Shown piece by piece: positions 18,089-26,032 of a DNA stretch of 50,285 nucleotides. The stretch is from RBG-16-66-20 sp049651845 (GTDB lineage: Bacteria; Pseudomonadota; Gammaproteobacteria; Burkholderiales; SG8-39). The DNA lies in NCBI GenBank assembly GCA_049651845.1, contig JBASCW010000070.1:1-50285 (forward strand), read 5' to 3'. Both the position numbers and the translations under genes were made by a program. Below the pieces are notes generated by a model. The model was given only the letters and a program-made list of their open reading frames with translations, had not been told where the DNA came from and did no database searches. How positions within the stretch are numbered: the first letter of the stretch is position 1; every line of letters starts with the position of its first letter.

Positions 18089-20383
18089 ATGACGGCTGTC
18101 ATCCTTTCGTTCGCCTGCGGCGTTATGTTCCTGCAGCTGCTGCCGGAACTGCCCTCCGCGGGCTGGCTCTGGCTGGCCGCATTCCCCTTGGTCTGCTTTT
18201 CCGCCAAAAGATTCCTTGCCGTGCCGGCGGCATTCGCGGTCGGCGTGTGCTGGGCGCTCGCGTTCGCGCAGCATCGGCTCTCCGACCGCCTCGCGCCCGG
18301 CCTGGAAGGCCGGGACATCGAAGTGGTGGGCGTGGTGTCGAGCCTGCCCGCGGCCGGCGAGCGCAGCCTGCGCTTCGAGTTCGAGCCCGAGTCCGCCGCG
18401 GTGCCGCTGCCCGCGAAGCTGCTGCTTTCCTGGTACCGGAGCCACGCCCAGGAAGACCAGCCGTCGATCCTCGGCACCGCCGTGCATCCGGGCGAGCGCT
18501 GGCGCTTCACGGTGCGGCTGCGCCGGCCGCACGGCCTCTACAACCCGCACGGCTTCGACTACGAGGGCTGGCTGCTGGAGAGGGGCGTGGGTGCGACGGG
18601 GTACATTCGCCAATCGAAGAGGGCATTGCCGGAAAGGCTGGGCGAGCGGAGGAGTCTTTCCGATCGCATCGAAAGCATCCGCGAGGCGGTGAGGGACCGC
18701 TTCAAGCGCGTGCTCGGCGAGACGCCGGCGAGCGGCATCCTCGCCGCGCTCGCGGTCGGCGACCAGCGCTCGATCGGCGCGGAGGAGTGGCGCCTGTTCA
18801 ACCGCACCGGCGTCACGCACCTGATGAGCATCTCGGGATTGCACGTGACGCTGGTGTCGGGCCTGTGCGCCTGGCTCGCGGGCTGGCTGTGGCGGCGCTC
18901 GGCGCGGCTGGTGCAGCGGCTGCCGGCACGCAAGGCGGCCGCGGCCGCGGCGATCGCGGGCGCGCTCGGCTATACGCTGATCGCGGGCTTCGCGGTGCCG
19001 GCGCAGCGCACGTTCTGGATGGTGACGATCGTCGCGCTTGCGCTCTGGTCCGGGCGCATCGCCGTGCCGGCGCGCGTGCTCGCGCTCGCGCTCGCCGTGG
19101 TGCTCGCCTTCGATCCCTGGGCCGCGCTCGCACCCGGCTTCTGGCTTTCGTTCGGTGCCGTTGCGCTCATATTTTTCGTCCATGAAGACGATAGACGCCG
19201 CGTGGAACAGTGGGTGCGCGTGCAATGGGCGATCACGCTCGGCCTGGCGCCGGCGGCGCTGTTCCTGTTCGCGCAGGTCTCGGTGGTCGGGCCGATCGCC
19301 AACGCGGTGGCGATTCCCGTGGTGTCGGCCGTGGTGACGCCGCTCGCGCTGCTCGCGGCGCTGATTCCCTCGGACGGCCTGCTCGAGCTCGCGGCCTGGC
19401 CGACGCTCTGGCTGCTGCAGTTCCTCGAATGGTGCGCGTCGTCGCCGGCCGCGGTCTGGCAGCAGCACGCGCCGCCGCTCTGGGCGCTGCTGCTCGCGCT
19501 CGCGGGCGTCGCCTGGCTGCTTGCGCCGCGCGGCCTGCCGTGGCGCGCGACGGGCCTCGCGCTGATGTTGCCCGCGGTCGGTATGCCGCCACCTGCGCCG
19601 GCGCCAGGCGAAGCCTGGATCACCACCCTGGACGTGGGGCAGGGGCTCGCGGTGCTGGTGCGCACCGAGAGCCGCGCGCTGCTCTACGACGCAGGCCCTG
19701 CGTTCGGTGCAGACGCCGACAGCGGCGAGCGCATCATCGCGCCTTACCTGCGCGCTTCCGGCATCGCGCGCCTGGACGCGATGATCGTGACGCACGACGA
19801 CAACGACCACGCCGGCGGCGCTGCATCGGTGCTGGAGAATTTCGAGGTCGATGCGCTGCTGAGCTCGCTGCCCGATGGCCATCCGCTGCAGGGCGCCGTC
19901 GCAGGGCCGCGGCGCTGCGCGGCGGGCGCAGCCTGGGAGTGGGACGGCGTGCGGTTCGCGATCCTGCATCCGGGCGCGGCGGCGCCCTCGAGAAAGCGCA
20001 ACGATCTCAGCTGCGTGCTCAAGGTGAGCGCGGGTGGCCGCGCGATGCTGCTCACCGGCGACATCGAGAAGCCGGCCGAGGCCGAGCTGCTGCGGCGCGA
20101 CGCAGCCGGCCTCGCAGCCGACGTGCTGCTCGCGCCGCACCACGGCAGCCGGACCTCCTCGACGGCGGAGTTTCTCGCTGCGGTTGGTGCCGGGGCCGTG
20201 GTGGTCCCGGTCGGCTACCGCAATCGCTTCGGCCATCCGAGCGCGGAGGCGCTGGCGCGGATGAACGCGAGAATTCTGCGCACCGATCTGGACGGCGCCG
20301 TGACGGTGCGCCTTTCGCACGAGCTGAAGATCGACGCGCAACGGCAGCGCCGCCGGCGGTACTGGCACGATGCGCCGTCCTAG
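18089..20383 (+). CDS. comEC: DNA internalization competence protein ComEC/Rec2
   Basis: A 764-residue protein that forms the inner-membrane channel for single-stranded DNA uptake. An N-terminal DUF4131 domain (residues ~1-190, with RRPHGLYNPHGFDYEGWLLERGVGATGY-type sequence) comes first. The Competence domain of many helices (~200-480) follows, with FNRTGVTHLMSISGLHVTLVS. The C-terminal metallo-beta-lactamase-like domain (~510-750) has LDVGQGLAVLV and VTHDDNDHAGG. That motif keeps the HxxDxDH-type metal ligands thought to degrade the non-entering strand. Length is normal. Other competence genes are not in the window. Confidence 0.94.
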   Translation: MTAVILSFACGVMFLQLLPELPSAGWLWLAAFPLVCFSAKRFLAVPAAFAVGVCWALAFAQHRLSDRLAPGLEGRDIEVVGVVSSLPAAGERSLRFEFEPESAAVPLPAKLLLSWYRSHAQEDQPSILGTAVHPGERWRFTVRLRRPHGLYNPHGFDYEGWLLERGVGATGYIRQSKRALPERLGERRSLSDRIESIREAVRDRFKRVLGETPASGILAALAVGDQRSIGAEEWRLFNRTGVTHLMSISGLHVTLVSGLCAWLAGWLWRRSARLVQRLPARKAAAAAAIAGALGYTLIAGFAVPAQRTFWMVTIVALALWSGRIAVPARVLALALAVVLAFDPWAALAPGFWLSFGAVALIFFVHEDDRRRVEQWVRVQWAITLGLAPAALFLFAQVSVVGPIANAVAIPVVSAVVTPLALLAALIPSDGLLELAAWPTLWLLQFLEWCASSPAAVWQQHAPPLWALLLALAGVAWLLAPRGLPWRATGLALMLPAVGMPPPAPAPGEAWITTLDVGQGLAVLVRTESRALLYDAGPAFGADADSGERIIAPYLRASGIARLDAMIVTHDDNDHAGGAASVLENFEVDALLSSLPDGHPLQGAVAGPRRCAAGAAWEWDGVRFAILHPGAAAPSRKRNDLSCVLKVSAGGRAMLLTGDIEKPAEAELLRRDAAGLAADVLLAPHHGSRTSSTAEFLAAVGAGAVVVPVGYRNRFGHPSAEALARMNARILRTDLDGAVTVRLSHELKIDAQRQRRRRYWHDAPS

Positions 20384-20434
20384 GGCCATAATGAACGCGC
20401 GGACTTCCCGCACACTGCTCAAGGAGGGCACATC

Positions 20435-20656
20435 ATGGCGAAGAAGGGTAACAATGCTGTCTATCGCGTCACGGATGTCATCGGCACGAGCTCGGTTTCC
20501 TGGGAGGATGCGGCGCGCAGCGCCGTGAAGACGGCGTCGAAGTCCCTGCGCGACCTGCGCATCGCCGAGGTCACCAAGCTCGACGTCAAGGTCGAGAACG
20601 GCAAGGTGACGCAGTTCCGCACCCGCCTCTCGCTGTCGTTCAAATACGGCACTTGA
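20435..20656 (+). CDS. Dodecin family flavin-binding protein
   Basis: A 73-residue protein matching dodecin throughout: VYRVTDVIGTSSVSWEDAARSAVKTA, then LRDLRIAEVTKLDVKVENGKVTQFRTRLSLSFKY. Dodecins assemble as dodecameric shells that bind flavin (or CoA) pairs and buffer the free flavin pool. The Trp in the SWEDA motif, which stacks on the isoalloxazine ring in known dodecins, is present (W25). A strong ribosome site, AAGGAGG, precedes the ATG. Its stop overlaps a TTG start of the next gene. Confidence 0.93.
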   Translation: MAKKGNNAVYRVTDVIGTSSVSWEDAARSAVKTASKSLRDLRIAEVTKLDVKVENGKVTQFRTRLSLSFKYGT

Positions 20657-20997
20657 GCAGTAGCCAGGCCAGCGCGCCGGAGACACCGGCCGATTCGGCG
20701 GTGGTTCGCGTCACCGGCAGCGCCGGGCGCTTCGAGGATTTCCGCGAGCGCGTCCGCTGGCTGCTGGTGCGCGACCCGGACGTCGATCCCTACGCCGAGC
20801 ACCACCGCGCAGAGGCGCTGGAATACCGGTTCCAGCTGGAAAAGGGGCTGCCGTTCCCGGCCTTCATCGCCGCGAGCGCCGAGTTTCCCGAGCTGCGCGT
20901 CGAGGCGAGCTGGAACCACGGCGGCCGGCGCGGCGGCGTGGTGATCGAGGCCGGCCGGCCGGTCGAAAAATGGACCGGCGAGAGGAATTCGGCTTGA
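20653..20997 (+). CDS. Hypothetical protein following dodecin
   Basis: A 114-residue protein with a TTG start that overlaps the dodecin stop (TTGA). No family was recognised. It has a polar N-terminus followed by a mixed alpha/beta stretch: RFEDFRERVRWLLVRDPDVDPYAEHHRAEALEYRF near residues 30-64 and LRVEASWNHGGRRGGVVIEAGR near 82-103. No signal peptide or membrane segment is visible. It is tightly packed between dodecin and the hydrolase, which suggests one transcript. Confidence 0.7.
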   Translation: MSSSQASAPETPADSAVVRVTGSAGRFEDFRERVRWLLVRDPDVDPYAEHHRAEALEYRFQLEKGLPFPAFIAASAEFPELRVEASWNHGGRRGGVVIEAGRPVEKWTGERNSA

Positions 20998-21845
20998 AGG
21001 CGCGGCAACGCTTCGTGCGCTGCGCTTCGCCGCGCGGGCTGCACCGCGTGTCCTACCTGGAATGGGGCGACCCGGCGAACCAGCGGGTGCTGGTCTGCGT
21101 GCACGGCCTGACGCGCTGCGCACGCGATTTTGACGCTCTCGCCACCGCGATGAGCGACAGGTACAGGGTGATCTGCCCGGACGTGGCGGGCCGCGGCGAT
21201 TCCGAGTGGCTCGCCGATCCGATGCTCTACCAGCTGCCGCAGTACGTTTCGGACATGGTGACGCTGATCGCGCGCCTGGACGTCGAGCACGTCGAGTGGC
21301 TGGGCACCTCGATGGGCGGGCTGATCGGCATGGCGCTCGCGGCGCAACCGGGCACGCCGGTGCGCAAGCTCGTCATCAACGATGCCGGCCCGGTGGTGGC
21401 CAAGGCTTCGCTCGAACGGATCGCCAGCTACGTTGGCGCGGCGCCGGTGTTCCCGGACCTCGCGGCGGCGGAAAAGTACGTGCGCGCGGTGAGCGTCACT
21501 TTCGGGCCGCACGACGACGCCCAGTGGCGTTTCCTGACGGAGGTGGTGGTGCGCCGGAACGAAAGCGGCGGCCTGCGCATGCACTACGACCCCAGTCTCG
21601 CCGAGCCCTTCCGCAAGCTGATGCCGGAGAAAGACATGGAGCTCTGGCCGATGTGGGACGCGATCCGCTGCCCGACGCTGGTGCTGCGCGGCGCGCTATC
21701 GGACCTGCTCACGCGCGAGACCTGCGACACGATGGGAGAACGCGGGCCCAGGGCGAAGATCGCGGAGATCCCGGGCGTCGGCCACGCGCCGACCCTGATG
21801 CATGCCGACCAGATCGGGATAGTGCGCGATTTCCTGCTCGGCTGA
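20994..21845 (+). CDS. Alpha/beta hydrolase
   Basis: A 283-residue protein with the alpha/beta hydrolase fold: oxyanion-loop VCVHGLTRCARDFD near residues 34-47, nucleophile elbow LGTSMGGLIG (Ser in GTSMGG), acid in VLRGALSDLLT, and catalytic His in VGHAPTL. I recall highly similar betaproteobacterial proteins starting 'M.ARERFVRC'. That favours the TTG at 20994, which has GAGAGGA upstream and repeats the TTGA overlap seen at the previous junction; an ATG at 20970 is the alternative. The substrate is unknown. The 3' end faces the DpgC-like gene, 6 bp away. Confidence 0.88.
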   Translation: MKARQRFVRCASPRGLHRVSYLEWGDPANQRVLVCVHGLTRCARDFDALATAMSDRYRVICPDVAGRGDSEWLADPMLYQLPQYVSDMVTLIARLDVEHVEWLGTSMGGLIGMALAAQPGTPVRKLVINDAGPVVAKASLERIASYVGAAPVFPDLAAAEKYVRAVSVTFGPHDDAQWRFLTEVVVRRNESGGLRMHYDPSLAEPFRKLMPEKDMELWPMWDAIRCPTLVLRGALSDLLTRETCDTMGERGPRAKIAEIPGVGHAPTLMHADQIGIVRDFLLG

Positions 21846-21851
21846 CGGCCG

Positions 21852-23210
21852 CTAGGCCTTCCTGTCCGCCGCGTTCCAGTTCTTCTCCAGGTTCGAGATC
21901 AGCGCCGGGCTGAAGTGGCAGTGCGCCTGCTCGCGCGCGTACACCGCCATGTAGCGCCGGAAGGCGTCGAGCGGCTCCTCGGCGATGCGCAGCGCGCGGC
22001 GGTTGCCGGCGGCGCTCACCATCCCTGAGCCCGTGATGTGCTTGACCAGGCGGTCGATCTCGAAGTCCATCGCGTCGGGCGCGACGATGTAATCGCAGAT
22101 CAGCTGCCCGGCCGGGCTCGCGCACTCGATGCGCCGCTCGGCGAGGATCGCCTGGCGCGCGACGCGGTCGCCGACGTGGCGCGCCAGGCGCAGGTTGGCC
22201 GCGCCCGGGATGATGCCTTCCTTGCGCGCGGGCAGCGTCATGTAGGCGTCGTGCGCGGCGATCACCTGATCGATCGTCAACAGCAGCTGGCAGTGGCCGC
22301 CGATCGCGAAGCCCTCGACCGCGGCGATCCAGAGCTTCTCCACCGATTCCTCCTCGGGCGAAGCCTCGGCCCGAGCGAGGCCGCGGTAGAGCTTGTTGAC
22401 CAGCGCCATGTCGCGCAGCATGTACCAGAGGAAGCGGATCTTGCCCTGGTAGAGGTGCGTGAGGTTGATGCCCGCGCCGAACAGGCGCCTGCCCGCGTGC
22501 TTGGAGTGCGTCACGGTGTCGCCGCGGATCACGCAGACCTCGGTCTTCGGGTCGAGCAGCGCGAGGTCGATCGCCGACTCGAGGCCGGCGACCGTGGTCT
22601 CGTCCTCGGCGTTCAGGAAGCGCGGGTTCTGCATGGTGACGACCGAGGCCTTGCCGTGGCGCTCGACCTTGGCGCCGACGAACTGCATCGCGCCGTGCTC
22701 GAGGAAGCCCTTGATGCGCTGGTGCGTGTCCTCGCGCGGCAGCAGCATGGCGTGGCACAGGTGCGTGCCCGCGGTCGGGTCGCCGAGCACGCAGGACAGG
22801 AAGATGCCCTGATCGATCTCGAGGCCGTCCTTCTCGCCCTGCGGCATGCCCGAGTCGTGCGCGAGCGCTCTTGCGTCCGGCACCAGGCCCGGGAATTCCT
22901 TCGCGGCGCGCTCGCAGAGCTCGTCCACGCGCACGAAGCGGCTGCGCGACGACGTGAGCGCGTCGTAGACGCCCGCCGCGTGCGCGCGCATGAAGCGCGC
23001 GCGCGACTCGCGCGCGAGCGTGAGGATCTCGGCGGCCGTCGCCGCCTCCATCGCGTTGCGCTTCGGTTTCGCCGGCAGGCGCGCGAGCAGCTCGCCCGCG
23101 CGCTGCCAGAAATGGCCGAACGCCGCCTTGTCGGCGTGGATCTCCGTGGTCTTCGCGGGCGCCGAGCGCGCCCAGCCCTTCACCGCCTGTTCCAGCACGC
23201 TGTCAGTCAT
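21852..23210 (-). CDS. DpgC-like crotonase-superfamily protein (possible cofactor-independent dioxygenase)
   Basis: A 452-residue protein, much longer than ordinary enoyl-CoA hydratases (~260). Residues ~1-175 are a helical N-terminal region; the crotonase fold covers ~180-440. The C-terminal core has the DpgC-type sequence AVEGFAIGGHCQLLLTIDQVI and ARKEGIIPGAANLRLARHVGD. In glycopeptide-producing actinomycetes DpgC is a (3,5-dihydroxyphenyl)acetyl-CoA 1,2-dioxygenase that needs no metal or flavin. No dpgA/B/D partners are nearby, so the natural acyl-CoA substrate here is unknown. It is convergent with the alpha/beta hydrolase and divergent from the response-regulator/MBL gene. Confidence 0.78.
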   Translation of the reverse strand: MTDSVLEQAVKGWARSAPAKTTEIHADKAAFGHFWQRAGELLARLPAKPKRNAMEAATAAEILTLARESRARFMRAHAAGVYDALTSSRSRFVRVDELCERAAKEFPGLVPDARALAHDSGMPQGEKDGLEIDQGIFLSCVLGDPTAGTHLCHAMLLPREDTHQRIKGFLEHGAMQFVGAKVERHGKASVVTMQNPRFLNAEDETTVAGLESAIDLALLDPKTEVCVIRGDTVTHSKHAGRRLFGAGINLTHLYQGKIRFLWYMLRDMALVNKLYRGLARAEASPEEESVEKLWIAAVEGFAIGGHCQLLLTIDQVIAAHDAYMTLPARKEGIIPGAANLRLARHVGDRVARQAILAERRIECASPAGQLICDYIVAPDAMDFEIDRLVKHITGSGMVSAAGNRRALRIAEEPLDAFRRYMAVYAREQAHCHFSPALISNLEKNWNAADRKA

Positions 23211-23329
23211 GCGCGGATCATAGCTCCGAATCGCGTTCCAGCAGGCAAGACCGCGGGGCCGCGCGGTGTCGGCTTCGGCGATGGCGCGGCGCGCCGGCGC
23301 GCGCCGGCTGCTAGAATTCAGCCGCTCCC

Positions 23330-24550
23330 ATGAAATTTTTCGTCGTCGACGATGACCCGGACACGCTGGCGCTGGTCTCGCGCCTGCTGACCGACGCGGG
23401 CCACGAGGTCGTCGTGCGCGCCTCGAGCACCGGCGCGCTGCGCGACATCCCCGAGGCGATGCCCGACTGCGTGATCACCGACGTGATGATGCCGGTGATG
23501 GACGGCCTGGAGCTGATGCGCGAGCTGCGCGCCATGCCCGCGTTCGCCAACCTGAAGGTGCTGATCCTTTCGGCCAAGGCCTACGATTTCGACCGGCGGC
23601 GCGCCAAGGAGCTCGGCGCCGACGGCTACATCACCAAGCCGATCGACCGCGACACCTTCCTGCAGCAGGTGTTCGAGATCGTCTCGGAGCGCGTGTCATT
23701 GCACTACTGGGGCGTGCACGGCACGCTGCCCGCGCCGGGGCCAGCCTACACGCGCTACGGCGGCAACACGCCCTGCGTGAGCGTCGAGGTGGGCGGCGGC
23801 GAGCCGCTCTACATCTTCGACTGCGGCTCGGGCATCAAGCGGCTCTCGGACCGCCTCATGGAGACCGCGAGCGAGCGCTTCTCGGGGCGCATCTTCATCT
23901 CGCACACGCACTGGGACCACATCAACACGGTGCCGTTCTTCGGGCCGATGTACGTGCGCGGCAACCAGATCGAGATCCACGGCCCCTACCAGGGCGACCT
24001 CACCATCGAGCGCGCGATCAGCGCGCAGATGGAGAGCGTCTACTTCCCGGTCACCATCCGCGAGTTCGGCGCGCGCCTGGTGTTCCGCGACCTGCGCGAG
24101 GAGACGCTGCAGTTCGGCCCGGTGCGCATCGACACGATGCTGCTGCGCCACCCGGGCTACTGCCTCGGCTACCGCATGACCTGCCGCGGGCGCGTCGTCT
24201 GCTACGTCACCGACAACGAGCTTTACCTGCCCACCGACAAGCGCCACGACGCGCGCTACGTAGAGCGCCTGGCCGAGTTCGCGCGCGGCGCGGACGTGCT
24301 CATCACCGACACCACCTATCGCGACCACGAGTACCCCTCCAAGGTGGACTGGGGCCACTCCTGCGTGAGCCAGGTCTGCGACTTCGCCGCGCGCGCGGAG
24401 GTGAAGCGGCTGCACCTGTTCCACCACGATCCGGACCAGACCGACGCCGACATCGACATCAAGCTGGATGAAGCGCGCAAGGAACTGCAGCGCCTGGGCT
24501 CGCGCGTGATCTGCGAAGCCCCCGCCGAGGGCGACAACGTCGTGCTTTAG
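23330..24550 (+). CDS. Response regulator fused to a metallo-beta-lactamase-fold hydrolase
   Basis: A 406-residue two-domain protein. Residues ~1-122 are a receiver domain with acidic pocket DDD (7-9), phospho-acceptor D51 (VITDVMMP) and Lys in the TKP motif. Residues ~125-400 are an MBL-fold domain of the RNase Z/phosphodiesterase type, with the full set of metal ligands: SHTHWDH, a following His (LLRHPGY), Asp/His in TDTTYRDHEYP and the last His in LFHHDPDQTD. Phosphorylation probably gates a hydrolase, perhaps on a nucleotide. No histidine kinase is adjacent. A TAGAAT hexamer at 23312-23317 lies 12 bp before the ATG. The TAG stop lies inside the palindrome at 24548. Confidence 0.88.
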   Translation: MKFFVVDDDPDTLALVSRLLTDAGHEVVVRASSTGALRDIPEAMPDCVITDVMMPVMDGLELMRELRAMPAFANLKVLILSAKAYDFDRRRAKELGADGYITKPIDRDTFLQQVFEIVSERVSLHYWGVHGTLPAPGPAYTRYGGNTPCVSVEVGGGEPLYIFDCGSGIKRLSDRLMETASERFSGRIFISHTHWDHINTVPFFGPMYVRGNQIEIHGPYQGDLTIERAISAQMESVYFPVTIREFGARLVFRDLREETLQFGPVRIDTMLLRHPGYCLGYRMTCRGRVVCYVTDNELYLPTDKRHDARYVERLAEFARGADVLITDTTYRDHEYPSKVDWGHSCVSQVCDFAARAEVKRLHLFHHDPDQTDADIDIKLDEARKELQRLGSRVICEAPAEGDNVVL

Positions 24551-24636
24551 AAAAAGGGGGTCAGAGTAAGATTTCCAGGGAAGACTTCGCACTCGCGGAG
24601 AGTGCGCGGAAATCTTACTCTGCCCCCCTTTTTCTA
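24548..24636. repeat. Long near-perfect palindrome ending both flanking convergent genes
   Basis: Two 29-bp arms (24548-24576 and 24608-24636) are inverted copies with one mismatch. An inner hairpin (CGCACT...AGTGCG) sits in the loop. The arms start TAGAAAAAGGGGG and include CAGAGTAAGATTTCC. The sequence resembles the GGGGTCAGAGTAA repeats I know from betaproteobacterial genomes near REP-associated transposases. The outer TAG of the left arm is the stop codon of the RR-MBL gene, and the outer TAG on the other strand is the stop of the flavodoxin gene. The T-run and GC stem should work as a bidirectional terminator. Confidence 0.85.
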
Positions 24637-25089
24637 GAAGACGCCCATCGCCAGGCCGGCGGCGAACGCGGCGCCCAGTTCTTCGCAGCGCTGCAGGATT
24701 TCAGGGGTGAGTTCCTTCAGGCCGATCACGGGTTCAGCGCGTTTCTCCATCCGTAACCCCGTCACGATCCGCTCGACCGAGCTCACCGCGCCGCTGCCGT
24801 CCTGCCCGGCGCCGACGAACAGCGCCCACGGCCGGCCGTTGACCTTGCCCTCGCAGGGATAGAACGCGCGCTCGAGGAAGTCCTTCATCATCCCGGACAT
24901 GTAGCCGAAATTCTCCGGGGTGCCGAGGATCAGGCCATCGGCCGCGAGCAGATCCTCGGGCCCGGCCTCGGCGCAGCGCTTGACCACCACCTTGACGTTT
25001 TCCTCGCGTCGCGCGCCGCGCTCGACCGCCTCGGCCATCTGCGCCGTCTTGACGCCGCCCGTGTGGTAGACAATGAGCAGCGTCTTCAT
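24634..25089 (-). CDS. Flavodoxin-family NAD(P)H-dependent oxidoreductase
   Basis: A 151-residue flavodoxin-fold protein. It begins MKTLLIVYHTGGVKTAQMAEAV, where the loop HTGGVK would hold the FMN phosphate. Next come ADGLILGTPENFGYMSGMMKDFLERAF (residues ~51-77, the classic GTP.NFG..SG.MK pattern) and ALFVGAGQDGSGAV. It is likely an FMN-dependent reductase; the substrate is unknown. The ATG at 25089 is 2 bp after the TAG of the 3-hydroxyacyl-CoA dehydrogenase gene, so the two are an operon. Its own stop codon lies in the palindrome. Confidence 0.9.
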   Translation of the reverse strand: MKTLLIVYHTGGVKTAQMAEAVERGARREENVKVVVKRCAEAGPEDLLAADGLILGTPENFGYMSGMMKDFLERAFYPCEGKVNGRPWALFVGAGQDGSGAVSSVERIVTGLRMEKRAEPVIGLKELTPEILQRCEELGAAFAAGLAMGVF

Positions 25090-25091
25090 GC

Positions 25092-25940
25092 CTAGTAGGT
25101 GAAGAACCCTCGCTTGGTCTTGCGGCCAAGATAGCCCGCTTCGACCATTTCCACCAGCAGCGGCGCGGGGCGGTACTTCGGGTCCTTGAAGCCCTCGTAG
25201 AGCACCTGCATCACCGCCAGCTCCACGTCCAGGCCGACCAGGTCGCACAGCGCGAGCGGTCCGATCGGGTGGTTGGCGCCGAGCTTCATCGCCTCGTCGA
25301 TCTGCGCCGCGCTGGCGAGCCCTTCGCCCAGCGCGAACGCGGCCTCGTTGATCATCGGGCACAGCAGCCGGTTGACGACGAAGCCGGGCGAGTTGCGCAC
25401 CTGCACCGGGGTCTTGCCGAGCTTGCGCGCGAGCGCCTCGACCGCCGCGTAGGTCGCATCCGAGGTCTGCAGGCCGCGGATCAGCTCGATCAGCGCCATC
25501 ACCGCCACCGGGTTGAAGAAGTGCATGCCGATGACCTGCGCGGGCCGCCTGGTGAGCGCCGCCAGCTTGGTGATCGAGATCGACGAAGTGTTGGTCGCGA
25601 TCGCCGCGTCCTTGCGCATGATCTCGTCCATCCCCTGGAAGATCTTCGACTTGAGCCCGAAGTGCTCGGTGGCCGCCTCGATGACGAGGTCGCAATCCTT
25701 GATCGCACCGAGCTCGGTGGCGGTGCGGACGCGGCCGATGACGGCCGTCTTTTCCGCCGCGGTCATCTTCTCCTTCTTCACGAGCCGGTCGAGGCCGCCC
25801 GAGATCGCCGCCATGCCGCGCTCGAGCTGCGCGGCGCCGACGTCGGTCATGACCACCTCGAAGCCAGCGATCGCCAGCGCCTGCGCGATGCCGTTGCCCA
25901 TCGTTCCGGCGCCTACGACGCCGATGTTCTTCAGTTCCAT
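25092..25940 (-). CDS. 3-hydroxybutyryl-CoA dehydrogenase
   Basis: A 282-residue protein of normal length. The N-terminal NAD-binding domain carries IGVVGAGTMGNGIAQALA (residues ~5-22), and LVIEAATEHFGLK and NTSSISIT follow. The catalytic His lies in GMHFFNPV and the Asn in RNSPGFVVNRLL. The C-terminal dimerisation domain ends GYLGRKTKRGFFTY. It interconverts acetoacetyl-CoA and 3-hydroxybutyryl-CoA (or related acyl chains) in beta-oxidation, butyrate or PHB metabolism. A GGAGG site precedes the ATG. An FNR-like box lies 64 bp upstream. The flavodoxin gene follows after 2 bp. Confidence 0.94.
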   Translation of the reverse strand: MELKNIGVVGAGTMGNGIAQALAIAGFEVVMTDVGAAQLERGMAAISGGLDRLVKKEKMTAAEKTAVIGRVRTATELGAIKDCDLVIEAATEHFGLKSKIFQGMDEIMRKDAAIATNTSSISITKLAALTRRPAQVIGMHFFNPVAVMALIELIRGLQTSDATYAAVEALARKLGKTPVQVRNSPGFVVNRLLCPMINEAAFALGEGLASAAQIDEAMKLGANHPIGPLALCDLVGLDVELAVMQVLYEGFKDPKYRPAPLLVEMVEAGYLGRKTKRGFFTY

Positions 25941-26003
25941 GGTGCCTCCGCTAGCGTGGTGTCCGATGAATCCGGAGCTTCGCCGCAAAGCGATGCGCGG
26001 CCC

Positions 26004-26017
26004 TTGATCCCGGTCAA
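26004..26017 (-). promoter_or_regulatory. FNR/Anr-type box upstream of the dehydrogenase
   Basis: TTGAT-CCCG-GTCAA matches the FNR/Anr consensus TTGAT-N4-ATCAA at nine of ten positions. Its centre is about 70 bp upstream of the dehydrogenase ATG, in a 92-bp gap. The position fits an activator site if transcription starts near 25969. No good -10 was identified, so direct regulation is inference. Confidence 0.42.
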
Positions 26018-26032
26018 AACAGCTTGCAGCCG

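Noticed and set aside
18032..20686. 884-codon minus-strand open frame opposite comEC
   Set aside because: comEC on the plus strand has full domain support; the antisense frame is a low-complexity Arg/His/Gln-rich shadow.
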